A stretch of DNA of 64,000 nt from Brevibacillus laterosporus (GCF_030489605.1 NZ_JAUKFY010000019.1:1-64000), one strand, 5' to 3'; shown: positions 16,653-27,375, counted from the first letter of the stretch. Notes: a model not told the origin generated them from the sequence alone. Made by a program: numbers and translations.

Positions 16653-19600
16653 ATGCAAAAGATAAATGAAAAGCATATGCACATCAGCAACTTTCGGAAT
16701 TATCACACAACAGAACATGATAGCTGCGGAATTATCTGTATCATCGAAAAAACAGGAACACCTACAAGGAAAAATGTAGATGAAACGATTCGGACCTTAG
16801 TGCAAATGGAGCATCGCTCTGGGTTTATTGATGGAGAAGGTGACGGATGTGGTGTATTAACTGATATCCCTCGCTATCTTTGGGAAAAATATTTGGAAAA
16901 CTCACTCTTCGAAAGCGATTTGGCATATGATCCTTCCTTTGCAGTTGCTCATATTTTTGTTCCCCGCAAAGGACATGAGGTAGAAAAGGTTCAGGAAGGA
17001 ATCGGCTTGCTTATAAAAAAACACGGCTTAACTATTTTAGCTGAGCGTGAAAATCAAGTTCATTCAAACGTTTTAGGAAAAAACGCACGGCAGGATGAAC
17101 CACTCTTTTGGCAAATCGCTTTAATGCCGGACCAAGCTATCCACCCAACCACATTAACGCCTGAACAATACGCCGGATTATTATTTGAACTCCATGTTGA
17201 AATTGAAGATACCTGTCATGTACATGTTGCTTCCCTCAGCAATCACACCGTTTCTTATAAATTAATGGGCGCAGCGAACATCTTACCCCACTATTTCGCA
17301 GATTTAGCTGATCCATCCTTCACCTCTGCTGTTACAATCGGTCATAATCGCTACTCAACCAACACATTGTCTAATTTTTTCAGAGTCCAGCCCTTTTCTT
17401 TACTAGGACATAATGGAGAGATTAATACCATTAGTAAACTTGAAGAAGAGGCCCGCATGCTGCAAGTACCGTTAGTCGACGGTGGCAGTGACTCTCAAAA
17501 TCTAAACCGTACCGTCGAAACCTTTATTCATCGCTATGGATTAACCCTGTTTGAATCCTTAGAGGTTATTTTTCCACCTATCCACAATGAAATAAAATTA
17601 TTGTCTCATGATTTACAGGATTTATACACGTACCTCCGACAGGCTTGGGGGCACTTTGCTCAAGGTCCCGCTGGTATCGTTTCCCGCTACGCCGATCAAT
17701 GCGTTTTTAGTGTGGACTCCTTGGGATTGCGTCCCGTCTGGATGGTAGAAAGCGAAGAATCCCTTTATTTCTCCTCTGAACAAGGCATTATTCCTGTGTC
17801 TGAAATGGTAAGCGAGCCAAAGTCATTAGCCCCTGGCGAAAAAATTGGTGTCCAGCTAAGCCAGCAAGGTATCAAAATCTTTCGTCATTCAAAGCTGCAA
17901 GAGCTTGTTAGAGCCAGCTTTCAGACAAAAATTTCCTACCAACGCTTCCGACAGCATTTACATTACGCCTATCAAAGCGAAATGGTCGCTCCTTCTTATG
18001 ATTATGAAGCACCTACTCCTCAAGCATTTAGTGCATTTGGCTGGGATCGGGAGCAAATCCAGCTTATTGAGCAAATGGCTTCTAACGGTGCAGAGCCGAT
18101 TCGTTCGCTTGGCTATGACGGACCACTCGCTGCCCTTTCCAAAGAACGTCAAAATATCAGCGATTACATTAAAGAAAGCGTGGCAGTCGTAACTAATCCG
18201 GCAATCGACAGAGATCGAGAAATTGAACATTTTTCAACGCGTGTGGTTTTAGGAAAAAGAACATCCCTGTCACAAAAGGAAACCGAACCGCATACTCGCA
18301 TGGAGATCGCTTCACCGCTGCTCGTAGAAGGACAATCGTTCCAAGAGCTTGCATCTGCTCAAGGTATGATGACTTTAGAACAAATTATTTCTTGCTTCCA
18401 TACAAATCCGCATAGTGTAGCCGTCTTGCCAACCGTATTTCGAGAAACAGAACGTTTATCGGAAGCCCTGGATCGTCTTGCTCGAGAAGCATGTCAAGCT
18501 GTGGAAAAAGGAGCCGCCTTATTAATTCTTGATGACTCAATGGTTCATATTGAAAATCAATATTTTATCGATCCTTTACTTATAACATCCTATATTGACA
18601 GAGCGCTCAAGCAAGCTGAATCCTCTAGTCATAATCTACGCAGACAAGTAAGCATCGTCGTTCGATCCGGTGCTATTCGTTCCTTGCATGACATCGCTCT
18701 TCTGCTGGGAAGCGGTGCAGAGGCAGTGGCTCCACACGTATTGTTTGCCACTGTATTTGCAAAGGGCGGAACAGAAGCAGTTCAAAATCTATTTGCCGCT
18801 TTAACAAAAGGGCTCGAAAAAGTCACATCAACAATCGGCATTCATGAGCTACGCGGCTACGGGCGCCTTTTTTCTGCAATAGGTCTGCATGAGGAAGTGG
18901 CTAATATTCTGCAAATCCCAACCTTCTGCGGTTCAGATAAAGCTGGTCTCTCACTTGACCAGTTAGAAGAAGAAAGTCGTCAGCGCTACGAATTATATAA
19001 AGACGAAAAAGCACGTGAGGCTCGAACCTTCCACCTATTCCCACGGTTATGGAAGGCAATCGGGCAAATTGCCAGCGCTGAAATTCCTTATGCCGATTAT
19101 GCATTAAAATTAGAGGAAAATGAGCAGGAAAACCCGATCTCCATCCGTCACTTAACCGATATTGCTTATGAGAAAAGAAGCACTCAGCATGATACGGCTC
19201 GGATTGAACCCGATCAAGTGGACAACAGCGTAGGGGAGCATTCATTGCCGTTTATGATTTCTTCTATGTCATTTGGCTCACAAAACGAGACAGCCTTCCG
19301 TGCCTATGCGGAAGCGGCTGATCGCCTTAATATGATTTCCATGAACGGTGAAGGCGGAGAAATTAAAGATATGCTGGGCAAATATCCGCGTACCCGCGGT
19401 CAGCAGATAGCGTCAGGACGATTTGGCGTTAATGTTGAGTTAGCTAACTCTTCAAACCTATTGGAAATCAAAATCGGTCAAGGAGCAAAACCAGGTGAGG
19501 GCGGACATTTACCCGGCTCGAAGGTTACAGAAAAGATTGCTGCTGCCCGTAATGCTACCGTAGGGTCCGATCTAATTTCACCTTCCAACAACCATGATAT

Positions 19601-21233
19601 CTATTCGATTGAAGATTTGGCTCAGATGATTACAGAATTAAAAACAGCCAATCATCAAGCAAAAGTATGCGTTAAGGTGCCTATCGTGCCTAATATTGGA
19701 ACTATTGCTGTGGGAATAGCCAAAGCTGGTGCTGATTATATTACCCTGTCAGGATTTGATGGTGGCACAGGAGCTGCCCGTGTGCATGCCCTGCAACACG
19801 TCGGGCTCCCCGCTGAGATAGGTGTAAAGGCGGCTCATAATGCCTTACTGGAGGCCGGTCTGCGCAATCAGGTAGAGATTTGGGCAGATGGTGGCGTCAA
19901 AAGCGCACTGGATGTGGCTAAATTAATGATGCTGGGGGCTAATCGCATTGGCTTTGCTACATTAGCTATGATTGCTGTAGGTTGTACTACCTGTCGCGGC
20001 TGTCACTTAGATACTTGTCATGTTGGAATAGCCACGCAAATTGATAATTTGGAAGAAGCCCACGAAAAGGGCTTACGCCGATTTGTTCCGCGTCAATTCG
20101 ATTTTGCCGTCTTGGGACTTACTAATCTGTTCACCCAATTTGGGCAAGAACTACAGCGAATTACTGCTAAACTTGGATTTACCCATTCGCAAGACCTCGT
20201 AGGTCGCTCCGATTTGCTAGTGCAGGCTCGTGGCTTAGACCAAATGGATTTGGAGTCATTGCTCTATGTCCATCCCTTATTTGCTACTCCCAAGCATCGC
20301 GAAGCTAGTTATGAATCCACAGCCGCGAAAGTATTGGTTGCCGCAGGAGCAATTGAAAACGCAGAGCAAGTTCAGGAAAAATATCCCTATGTAAGTCAGG
20401 ATCAGCCGATTCAGCACAATTTCTCGGCCATTTTATCAGGGGAACGAGTATTGGGAAGTCGTTGGTCAGGAGCCCGTGTGAAGCCTTATTTAGACGGAAG
20501 CTATATGTCCTTACCAGAGGTATCCTTGCATTTTGATCACGGCAGTGTTCCAGGAAACGGGCTTGCGGCCTACAATGCAGAGGGTGTGAGAATTCGCGTA
20601 CAAGGCGGAGCACAAGATGGTGTTGGTAAAACGAGCTTTGGAGGTGTTGTCTCCATTCTCAAGTCTAAAGGAGCCCGCGGGCACTATATCAATGGCTCTG
20701 TCGGAAAAAGCTTTTGCTACGGAGCACAGAAGGGACTGTTTATCGTTCAAGGAAATGCTGATTCTCGTGCCTGCATTCGTCTCTCAGGTGCAGACGTTGT
20801 ATTTGGCGGCGCTATTACAGAGCCACTTCAAGATCATTTAGGAGGCCTAGGGGCCCGTGCCAATCTAAAAGGCTTCGCTTTTGAATACATGACAAATGGC
20901 CGCGCCGTCGTGTTAGGTGATCCAGGCCCGTGGATTTGTGCTGGAATGACCGGTGGTACGGTATATGTTCGACTGCAACCAGAACTAGGCTTTGATGAAG
21001 ATGCCCTGAAACGCCGTATTGCCAAAGGTGCCAAAGTCTTCATTTACAAGCTTGATTCCAAAGGTATCTCTGATGTATCCGAGCTGGTAACAAAATATAA
21101 AGAAGAGTTATTGGCAACAGAACAATATGAAGAAGCAGGCCTCATTCAAAAATTATTGGAGCATCCAGAAGCTCATTTTGTCCAAATCACCCCTAAAAAA
21201 GAGCAAGCTGATCCTTCTGTATCAACTGAGTAA
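16653..21233 (+). CDS. gltB: Glutamate synthase large (alpha) subunit, no adjacent gltD
   Basis: About 1526 residues from ATG 16653. The N-terminal class II glutaminase domain has Cys25 in EHDSCGI, which would become Cys1 after propeptide removal, then MEHRSG and GHNRYSTNT. A central domain is followed by the FMN/glutamate-forming barrel (GGEGGEIKDMLGKYPR, GFDGGTGAA) and the 3Fe-4S cysteines C-x5-C-x4-C in CTTCRGCHLDTC near residue 1110. The C-terminal beta-helix has GGLGARANLKGF. It makes two glutamates from 2-oxoglutarate and glutamine. The next gene is a protease, so the electron donor is encoded elsewhere or is ferredoxin. The TTG at 16566 has no SD; the start is uncertain. Confidence 0.88.
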   Translation: MQKINEKHMHISNFRNYHTTEHDSCGIICIIEKTGTPTRKNVDETIRTLVQMEHRSGFIDGEGDGCGVLTDIPRYLWEKYLENSLFESDLAYDPSFAVAHIFVPRKGHEVEKVQEGIGLLIKKHGLTILAERENQVHSNVLGKNARQDEPLFWQIALMPDQAIHPTTLTPEQYAGLLFELHVEIEDTCHVHVASLSNHTVSYKLMGAANILPHYFADLADPSFTSAVTIGHNRYSTNTLSNFFRVQPFSLLGHNGEINTISKLEEEARMLQVPLVDGGSDSQNLNRTVETFIHRYGLTLFESLEVIFPPIHNEIKLLSHDLQDLYTYLRQAWGHFAQGPAGIVSRYADQCVFSVDSLGLRPVWMVESEESLYFSSEQGIIPVSEMVSEPKSLAPGEKIGVQLSQQGIKIFRHSKLQELVRASFQTKISYQRFRQHLHYAYQSEMVAPSYDYEAPTPQAFSAFGWDREQIQLIEQMASNGAEPIRSLGYDGPLAALSKERQNISDYIKESVAVVTNPAIDRDREIEHFSTRVVLGKRTSLSQKETEPHTRMEIASPLLVEGQSFQELASAQGMMTLEQIISCFHTNPHSVAVLPTVFRETERLSEALDRLAREACQAVEKGAALLILDDSMVHIENQYFIDPLLITSYIDRALKQAESSSHNLRRQVSIVVRSGAIRSLHDIALLLGSGAEAVAPHVLFATVFAKGGTEAVQNLFAALTKGLEKVTSTIGIHELRGYGRLFSAIGLHEEVANILQIPTFCGSDKAGLSLDQLEEESRQRYELYKDEKAREARTFHLFPRLWKAIGQIASAEIPYADYALKLEENEQENPISIRHLTDIAYEKRSTQHDTARIEPDQVDNSVGEHSLPFMISSMSFGSQNETAFRAYAEAADRLNMISMNGEGGEIKDMLGKYPRTRGQQIASGRFGVNVELANSSNLLEIKIGQGAKPGEGGHLPGSKVTEKIAAARNATVGSDLISPSNNHDIYSIEDLAQMITELKTANHQAKVCVKVPIVPNIGTIAVGIAKAGADYITLSGFDGGTGAARVHALQHVGLPAEIGVKAAHNALLEAGLRNQVEIWADGGVKSALDVAKLMMLGANRIGFATLAMIAVGCTTCRGCHLDTCHVGIATQIDNLEEAHEKGLRRFVPRQFDFAVLGLTNLFTQFGQELQRITAKLGFTHSQDLVGRSDLLVQARGLDQMDLESLLYVHPLFATPKHREASYESTAAKVLVAAGAIENAEQVQEKYPYVSQDQPIQHNFSAILSGERVLGSRWSGARVKPYLDGSYMSLPEVSLHFDHGSVPGNGLAAYNAEGVRIRVQGGAQDGVGKTSFGGVVSILKSKGARGHYINGSVGKSFCYGAQKGLFIVQGNADSRACIRLSGADVVFGGAITEPLQDHLGGLGARANLKGFAFEYMTNGRAVVLGDPGPWICAGMTGGTVYVRLQPELGFDEDALKRRIAKGAKVFIYKLDSKGISDVSELVTKYKEELLATEQYEEAGLIQKLLEHPEAHFVQITPKKEQADPSVSTE

Positions 21234-21252
21234 GAAAAGAAGAGAGCCAGAA

Positions 21253-21281
21253 AGCAAGCCCCGTTGTGGGCTTGTTTTTTA
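21253..21281 (+). terminator. gltB terminator
   Basis: CAAGCCCCGTTGTGGGCTTG hairpin followed by TTTTTTAT, 20 nt after the stop. Confidence 0.85.
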
Positions 21282-21495
21282 TTTGATCATTTTTTGTGGT
21301 AATATCAAAATAAATGAAACCTTTTATAAGTTAATACGTATGTAAATTAACTGGCAAGGCTGAGATAACGAGCTACTAAACGATTTATTTTCATAACAAA
21401 GATGTATTTTTGTGTCTTCTCACCATTTTTCGCGCACAATGAACATAGGATGAGAAGAGGACAAGAATAATCATCATAGATAGGAGTGATTTTAC

Positions 21496-22179
21496 ATGCT
21501 TTTTACCCCATGGACGATATTAATATTGGCGGCATTCGGTCTAACGATGTGGGCGCAATTCCGTGTAAAAGGAACATTTAGCAAATACTCGGAGGTACCT
21601 GTTTCTTCTGGAATGACCGGAGCTGAAGCAGCAAGACATTTACTGGATGCTAACGGTTTATCCCATATTCCAGTCGAACATATACCAGGCACTCTTACAG
21701 ACCACTATGACCCAATGTCTAAAACGGTACGCTTGTCAGATCCCGTGTATTTTAGCGACTCCATCTCAGCAGTCTCTGTAGCCTGTCATGAGGTAGGTCA
21801 CGCAATCCAGCACAAGGTTGATTATCCAATGCTAGTTGCTAGACATCGCATTTTCCCACTAGTCAACCTTACTTCGGGAGTAGCCCCTTTCTTGTTATTA
21901 GGCGGTCTGCTCTTTAAAATCAGCGGTCTCTTACTGCTTGGGATTATTGCTTTTAGCGTAGCCGTGCTATTTCAAGTCATCACATTGCCAGTCGAGTTCA
22001 ACGCTAGCAGCCGCGCCAGAGATCTAATGATTAAAATGGGCTATATTCGCAACTCAGAAGAACGTGAGGTTAAGGCCGTACTTGGCGCTGCAGCTCTTAC
22101 CTATGTAGCCGCAGCTCTCATGTCTGTACTACAGTTGCTTGAGTATATTTGGTTGTTTAAACGAGACAGCGACGACTAA
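21496..22179 (+). CDS. YugP-type membrane zinc metallopeptidase
   Basis: 227 residues. An N-terminal membrane helix is followed by the zincin motif HEVGHAIQ near residue 98 and two to three further spans (about 120-165 and at the C-terminus). This is the arrangement of the YugP/DUF2268-like neutral zinc protease family. Substrate unknown; membrane-protein quality control is the usual guess. A TAGGAG site lies before ATG. Monocistronic between two terminators. B. subtilis yugP is elsewhere in that genome, so this is a local rearrangement. Confidence 0.85.
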   Translation: MLFTPWTILILAAFGLTMWAQFRVKGTFSKYSEVPVSSGMTGAEAARHLLDANGLSHIPVEHIPGTLTDHYDPMSKTVRLSDPVYFSDSISAVSVACHEVGHAIQHKVDYPMLVARHRIFPLVNLTSGVAPFLLLGGLLFKISGLLLLGIIAFSVAVLFQVITLPVEFNASSRARDLMIKMGYIRNSEEREVKAVLGAAALTYVAAALMSVLQLLEYIWLFKRDSDD

Positions 22180-22204
22180 CATTTCCTTTTATAAATCTAC
22201 AAAA

Positions 22205-22230
22205 AAAGGCGTCCCATCAGGGGCGCCTTT
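22205..22230. terminator. Bidirectional terminator
   Basis: AAAGGCGTCCC pairs with GGGGCGCCTTT around a 4-nt loop between convergent genes. Confidence 0.8.
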
Positions 22231-22249
22231 CATTTATTATTGATGCAAT

Positions 22250-22864
22250 TTACTCCTTCACACCAGGAATGGTATCAAGCTTCCATGCCCCATCCTCTTG
22301 CTTCATACGAACAGAATAGCCTTTAAAATCAACTTCATTGCCTTCTCCGACAGGAACTTTAATTTCATACTCTCTGCCATTTTGATCTTCTGTAATCATT
22401 TCTGCCTGTCCGCCTTCCCATTGAAGCACACTGCTTTTATCTGCGGTTGGTAGAGCCAGCTTTCCTTCTTTTTCAATTAGTTTGAGATTGTCTATGACTT
22501 TATCTCTTGCAGCTTTTGTATAGATATTCTCCAGGTATTTCATCAGCTTTTCTTTTGTATCTATATCGCTTCCCACAAAGCGATAGTCTTTTCCGTCATG
22601 AGAAAAGCTCTTACTTTTATCTGGCTCTGTTTTCCCTCCGCGTAATACATACTCATAAGCGTTTGCTCCCTCGGCTGCCAACGCGACAGCTTCTTTTTCA
22701 TCCATATTGGTATGCTTACTTCCAGCCGGTTTTGTAATCTCCGCAGCTGGTTGAGCAGTTTCTGTCGTTGGAGTTGTAGGCTTCTGTTCGGGCTGATTGC
22801 CTGTACAACCTGCCAATGCTACAACCAATGCTGATAAAATCAGAAAGCCTGTCCATTTTTTCAT
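22250..22864 (-). CDS. Lipoprotein, unknown function
   Basis: 204 residues. The signal peptide ends in a lipobox, LAGC (Cys near residue 20), followed by a Thr/Pro/Glu-rich linker and a soluble domain with FSHDGKDYRFVGSDIDTKEKL and a C-terminal RMKQEDGAWKLDTIPG. The C-terminal part resembles the small alpha+beta folds of secreted Bacillus DUF lipoproteins, but I assign no family. It is probably tethered to the outer face of the membrane. It lies 50 nt downstream of the MFS gene and may be cotranscribed. Confidence 0.8.
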   Translation of the reverse strand: MKKWTGFLILSALVVALAGCTGNQPEQKPTTPTTETAQPAAEITKPAGSKHTNMDEKEAVALAAEGANAYEYVLRGGKTEPDKSKSFSHDGKDYRFVGSDIDTKEKLMKYLENIYTKAARDKVIDNLKLIEKEGKLALPTADKSSVLQWEGGQAEMITEDQNGREYEIKVPVGEGNEVDFKGYSVRMKQEDGAWKLDTIPGVKE

Positions 22865-22916
22865 ATTGTTTCACTCCTTTTTCAGTATGACGCCAAAACA
22901 TGGTGGCACGTTACGC

Positions 22917-24122
22917 CTATTCACTCGACACTGCCTCAAAACCATGTCGAACCGCATACAAGAACCATAAAAAATTGAAAAACAGGAGAATGCTCGTCAT
23001 TAAGAATACACCGTTTAAGCCTACAAATCCAGCTAGAAAGCCTCCCGTCATCGGTCCAAGCATATTGCCAAGACATAAAAAGCTGTTATTATAGCCAAAT
23101 ACTCGACTAACCATATGACTCGGGGTAGCTTTTCGTAACAAGGAATTAACAGCCGGCAGTAGTCCTCCTACACATAATCCTGCCATAAAACGCAAAATAA
23201 GTAATTGCCAGAGCGTTTGCACCATCGCCGTTGGAATATAGATAATAGCAGATGCAAGCAAGCAGCCAAGCAGTACCTTATGCGAACCAATCCTATCTCC
23301 CAATTTTCCTAATTGAGGGGAAGCAATAACATTAGCTATTCCTGTCATAGCTGTAACCAATCCTGCAAAAAAGGCCACTCTCTCGCTGCTTCCAATCAGC
23401 TCCTTAACAAAAATCGGGAGAATCGGAACAATTCCATTTAGAGCAAATTGAACAATTACCGTTACGCCAAACAGAACCGGCAGTGTTTTGCTTGCAAACA
23501 CCATTTTAAAGTCCTCTCGCAAACTTGTCTGTTCTGTTTTTGGCAAAGGCGTAAAGTCTTCCTTTACGGTAAACGTAATGATCAGCGTTGCTATAAACAA
23601 TAAACTGCCTGTTACCATAAACACAGCACGGTACCCAACTAAATCTGCAAGCAATCCTCCAAAGAAAGGTCCCATAATCGAACCAGATACAACACAGGAT
23701 TGCAAAATGCCTAAGGCCCATCCCGAACGATCCTTAGGCACGCTAGAGGCTACTAAAGCATTGCTGGCAGGAATGATTCCACTAATCGTTCCGTTTAATA
23801 AACGCAGGAATAATAAATGCCATACATTGCCTGCCAGTCCAGTCAGCCCAATCGTAATTGACATTAAAAAACCGGAGCGGAGTATCATAATTTTACGTCC
23901 ATACTTATCTGCCAAGTTCCCCCAAACAGGTGAAACTAATCCAGCCGTTAAAAAGTTGGCTCCAAATATGATCCCAGACCACAATGTTGCATCGTGAGTG
24001 TTCGTGATATGTAATTCTTCCTGAATAAAGAGCGGGAGAAATGGCATTACCATACTCATTCCTACCATAACGATAAACAAAGCACCGCAGAGAACAAATA
24101 AATTACGTTTCCAGGTCTCCAT
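22917..24122 (-). CDS. MFS drug-efflux transporter, 12 spans
   Basis: 401 residues and about 12 transmembrane helices. The MFS motif A GNLADKYGRKIMIL is between helices 2 and 3, and motif C GSIMGPFFGG is in helix 5. Motif C is the antiporter signature, so proton-driven export of a drug-like compound is likely (MdtG/YfmI/Bmr type). ATG follows ATAAGGAGTGAGGGT. It is 68 nt downstream of the ABC half-transporter gene and may share its transcript. Confidence 0.88.
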   Translation of the reverse strand: METWKRNLFVLCGALFIVMVGMSMVMPFLPLFIQEELHITNTHDATLWSGIIFGANFLTAGLVSPVWGNLADKYGRKIMILRSGFLMSITIGLTGLAGNVWHLLFLRLLNGTISGIIPASNALVASSVPKDRSGWALGILQSCVVSGSIMGPFFGGLLADLVGYRAVFMVTGSLLFIATLIITFTVKEDFTPLPKTEQTSLREDFKMVFASKTLPVLFGVTVIVQFALNGIVPILPIFVKELIGSSERVAFFAGLVTAMTGIANVIASPQLGKLGDRIGSHKVLLGCLLASAIIYIPTAMVQTLWQLLILRFMAGLCVGGLLPAVNSLLRKATPSHMVSRVFGYNNSFLCLGNMLGPMTGGFLAGFVGLNGVFLMTSILLFFNFLWFLYAVRHGFEAVSSE

Positions 24123-24190
24123 ACCCTCACTCCTTATTTTAAGCCAGTGAAAAAGTCAGAGGCTGTTTTTCTAGGTTGGATGTTATCTAC

Positions 24191-25984
24191 TCATCCCTTC
24201 GTCGAAATAGCTTCTTGATCTATGTTGCCAAAGTCCTGTACGTTCCATAAATTATGATAAACTCCTTGCTGCAAAAGAAGCTCTTCATGTTTCCCCATTT
24301 CCACAATTCGTCCATCCTTTAACACAACTATCTTATCTGCATGCGTAATGGTAGACAGCCGATGGGCTACAATAATAGTCGTTCTGCCCTTTGCCAGATG
24401 AGCTAAGGATTCTTGAATCATGTGCTCCGATTCCAAATCTAATGCGGAAGTAGCTTCATCCAAAATTAAAATGGCAGGGTCCTTCAAAAAGACGCGAGCA
24501 ATAGCAATCCGTTGCTTCTGACCTCCTGAAAGCTTGACCCCTCGCTCACCTAATTCAGTATCGTAGCCCTCTGGCAGTTCACTAATGAATTCATGTGCAT
24601 TCGCCGCCTTGGCTGCCGCTATTATTTCTTCTTCTGTTGCTTGAGGATTCCCCATTGAAATATTCATTCTGGCCGACTCGCTAAACAAAATGTTATCCTG
24701 CATGACAATTCCAATTTGCTCACGCAGGCTTTTTTGAGTAACGTCCCGCACATCGATGCCGTCAATGAGAATTCGTCCACCCGTCACATCCCAAAATCGT
24801 GGAATTAAACTAATAAGAGACGACTTTCCACCTCCTGACATACCGACTAATGCTACCGTTTCACCGGGTTCAATCCGTAATTGTACGTCATGTAGAACTG
24901 GTTCATCTTTCCCGTTATAAGCAAAAGTAACCTTATCAAACTCTACACGCCCGCTAATCCTTTTTGTTTCAGGATTCACGGGCAACGTACAAGCTCCCGG
25001 TCGATCCACGATATCATATTGCTCATCAATAAAATCAAACATACGATCCATAGAAGCGATCGCTTGCGTCAATGTAGTTGATGAATTAACCACCCGTCTT
25101 AGCGGCGTATATAGCCGCTCCAAATAGGCGTAAAAGGCCATGAGCGTTCCAATGGTTAACATACCTTGGATGACTTGATAGCCTGCAAAGCCAATAACTA
25201 AAAGCGGTGCAATATCAGTAATAGTATTAACCACAGAAAAGGTATAGGCATTCCAGCTAGTTTGTTCTAAAGCCTTATGTAAGAATCTTTGATTTTTCTT
25301 TTCAAATTGCTTCGCCTCATACTCTTCCAAAGCAAAACTGCGAGTAACGGAAATTCCATTAACTCGTTCGTGGAGATGACCTTGTAATTCAGCTAGCTTC
25401 TGCGACCGTTCCCTCATTAGTTGGCGCAATCTCTTATAAAAATACTTAATCGAAAATCCATATAAAGGAAACACAACAATAGCAATCAAAGTTAGCTTTA
25501 CATCCATAAAAAGCATAATGGAAAGCGTGATAGTAATGGTCACTAAATCCAACCAAATATTCATAAGACCTGTTTCAATAAAGCTTTTTGTCTGCTCTAC
25601 ATCATTTACAACCCGTGAAATAATTTCTCCTACCTTATGATTGTTGTAAAATCGCATGGATAATTTCTGTAGGTGGCTAAATAATTGATTACGAATGTCA
25701 AATAGAACACGACTGGAAATCCATTGGGCATAATATTGGCGATAATACTCTACAGGGGCCCGCACGATTGTAAACAGGAAAAAAGCTGCACCCATTAACC
25801 ATAACAATTGATATAGCTTATCTTCCTTAGGCATTGTTCCCGTAACTAAGGTGTCTATCACATATTTGAGAATTAATGGCATTAATAATGGGATCCCAAA
25901 TTTTACAATACCGATACCAATGGTTAAAATAATTTTCACTTTGTAAGGTCCCACATAACGTAAGTATCTGCGTATGCTATTCAT
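24191..25984 (-). CDS. ygaD: ABC exporter half-transporter (YgaD-like, MsbA/BmrA type)
   Basis: 597 residues. Six membrane helices (about 15-310) are fused to one ATPase: Walker [10 protein letters not shown] near 380, signature LSGGQKQR near 482, Walker [14 protein letters not shown]-loop AHR. It works as a homodimer exporting lipids or drugs. Location beside the ygaC homologue, and near gsaB, matches B. subtilis ygaD. ATG is preceded by AGGAGTG. Confidence 0.9.
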   Translation of the reverse strand: MNSIRRYLRYVGPYKVKIILTIGIGIVKFGIPLLMPLILKYVIDTLVTGTMPKEDKLYQLLWLMGAAFFLFTIVRAPVEYYRQYYAQWISSRVLFDIRNQLFSHLQKLSMRFYNNHKVGEIISRVVNDVEQTKSFIETGLMNIWLDLVTITITLSIMLFMDVKLTLIAIVVFPLYGFSIKYFYKRLRQLMRERSQKLAELQGHLHERVNGISVTRSFALEEYEAKQFEKKNQRFLHKALEQTSWNAYTFSVVNTITDIAPLLVIGFAGYQVIQGMLTIGTLMAFYAYLERLYTPLRRVVNSSTTLTQAIASMDRMFDFIDEQYDIVDRPGACTLPVNPETKRISGRVEFDKVTFAYNGKDEPVLHDVQLRIEPGETVALVGMSGGGKSSLISLIPRFWDVTGGRILIDGIDVRDVTQKSLREQIGIVMQDNILFSESARMNISMGNPQATEEEIIAAAKAANAHEFISELPEGYDTELGERGVKLSGGQKQRIAIARVFLKDPAILILDEATSALDLESEHMIQESLAHLAKGRTTIIVAHRLSTITHADKIVVLKDGRIVEMGKHEELLLQQGVYHNLWNVQDFGNIDQEAISTKG

Positions 25985-26202
25985 AGCACCACTCCTGCTG
26001 TTAGTATAAAAGATGAATGCGCCGCTTTAATTCCCTGAAGCCTAAGTCTCCGTGAAACCGATTTTACAACAGATAGGCGGTTATGTCTTGTTGTCAAGTA
26101 TACGGTAACAGCCCATTTACCTCCAATAAATTCACTTTTCTTTTTCTTTTTAGCCGGTTTTCTCTGTTTTCTAACTATTGAATGCTTATAGGATTCAAAA
26201 AT

Positions 26203-26248
26203 ACCCCTGTTATCGTTGCCAAAATTTCGCTTGACCGATAACAGGGGT
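26203..26248 (-). terminator. ygaC terminator
   Basis: ACCCCTGTTATCG pairs with CGATAACAGGGGT (13 bp perfect) with a 20-nt loop. On the minus strand it is followed by ATTTTTG. Confidence 0.75.
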
Positions 26249-26271
26249 GTGTATCCGTGACATGTAATTGA

Positions 26272-26814
26272 CTACTCTTCATCATTGTGCTTTAACAGTT
26301 GATACCGTTCATACCATCTTTGAACAAATCCGCTTTGGAAAGGCCCGCGTCTTGCTTTGATCCATTCCAAAACCTCATCCAACGCCAAGTGAACCCGTTC
26401 CTTCACATATGGAGGGTAATTCATTTGCGCGCTATGTAGAGCATATTCTTCTTCATCTAATACCGTATACGTCATGTCCGGATAAACCTTCACATCCAGA
26501 TCATAGTCGATATAGCTAAGTAAATTTCCTTTTAAGCTGAAAGGAGAACCGATGTTACAGTAATAGTAAATCCCGTCATCACGGATCATGGCGAGTATAT
26601 TAAACCATTGTCCTCGTCCAAATGTACAGATTGCAGGCTCTCTTGTACGCCATTCACGCCCATCAGACTCTGTGACTTTGACACGATCATTACCGGCTAT
26701 CACCACTGTATCACTCGTATGAATGAGCGTAGTGCGATCCCAAGTACGGTGTAAGGACTGATTATGTTTGAAGCTTTCAATGCGTATAATGGAACCTGGC
26801 ACTTGCGACGACAT
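26272..26814 (-). CDS. ygaC: DUF402 nucleoside tri-/diphosphatase-like protein (YgaC)
   Basis: About 180 residues. DUF402 beta-barrel core with IYYYCNIGSPFSL near residue 90 and the acidic metal-binding stretch YIDYDLDVKVYPD and LDEEEY near 105-125. Related proteins (S. aureus SA1684, S. coelicolor SC4828) hydrolyse nucleoside tri- and diphosphates with divalent metal. ATG 26814 follows AAAGGAGAG; the 11-residue longer form lacks an SD. Conserved neighbour of ygaD in Bacillus. Confidence 0.88.
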   Translation of the reverse strand: MSSQVPGSIIRIESFKHNQSLHRTWDRTTLIHTSDTVVIAGNDRVKVTESDGREWRTREPAICTFGRGQWFNILAMIRDDGIYYYCNIGSPFSLKGNLLSYIDYDLDVKVYPDMTYTVLDEEEYALHSAQMNYPPYVKERVHLALDEVLEWIKARRGPFQSGFVQRWYERYQLLKHNDEE

Positions 26815-26858
26815 GACTCTCTCCTTTCTTCCATTTTCATCTTTCAAAGAAATATTCC

Positions 26859-27272
26859 TTAGGAGGAAATTTTTTTAGAAAGCGTAATATACTGTTGCAA
26901 CTCATATCCCATGGCTTGGTAAAAAGGTAACACCCGTTCATTCGCCTGATTGACCATAATAAGAATTTGATTGACACCGCGTTGGTGAAAACGATTCTCT
27001 AGGGCTTCTACTAACTTACGGCCTATACCCCTGCCTTGGGAAGAAAGGGAGACAGCTAAACGATAAAAATAAGCACGAGTTCCATCTATCGTGCCGACAA
27101 TAACTCCTACAACTTCTCCATCTTCCTCAGCAACCATAACCAAGTCGCTGTCCCAAGCTAATTGTTTAGCAAGAGAATCCATTGTTTCCGTATCAGTTCG
27201 ATCCAATTCTGTTTCTTGCCAAATACGAGTAATTGCCGCATAATCGCCCAGACGAAACGTCCGAATAATCAT
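26859..27272 (-). CDS. GNAT family N-acetyltransferase
   Basis: 137 residues. The acetyl-CoA pyrophosphate loop SQGRGIGRKLVEAL is near residue 85, preceded by the YRLAVS strand; NQANERVLPFYQAMGY is the typical motif B region. It is closest in style to RimI/YpeA-like enzymes. Acceptor unknown. It lies upstream of ygaC in the same direction, with a 44-nt gap. Confidence 0.85.
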   Translation of the reverse strand: MIIRTFRLGDYAAITRIWQETELDRTDTETMDSLAKQLAWDSDLVMVAEEDGEVVGVIVGTIDGTRAYFYRLAVSLSSQGRGIGRKLVEALENRFHQRGVNQILIMVNQANERVLPFYQAMGYELQQYITLSKKISS

Positions 27273-27375
27273 AATAGGCGCCTCCCTTAGACGGCTTCAT
27301 TTTTCTATTGTACACTACTGGGGAAAGTTTGTCCCCTTAAACACAACTTACATTGTAGCAGTTTTCTAACAGGAA

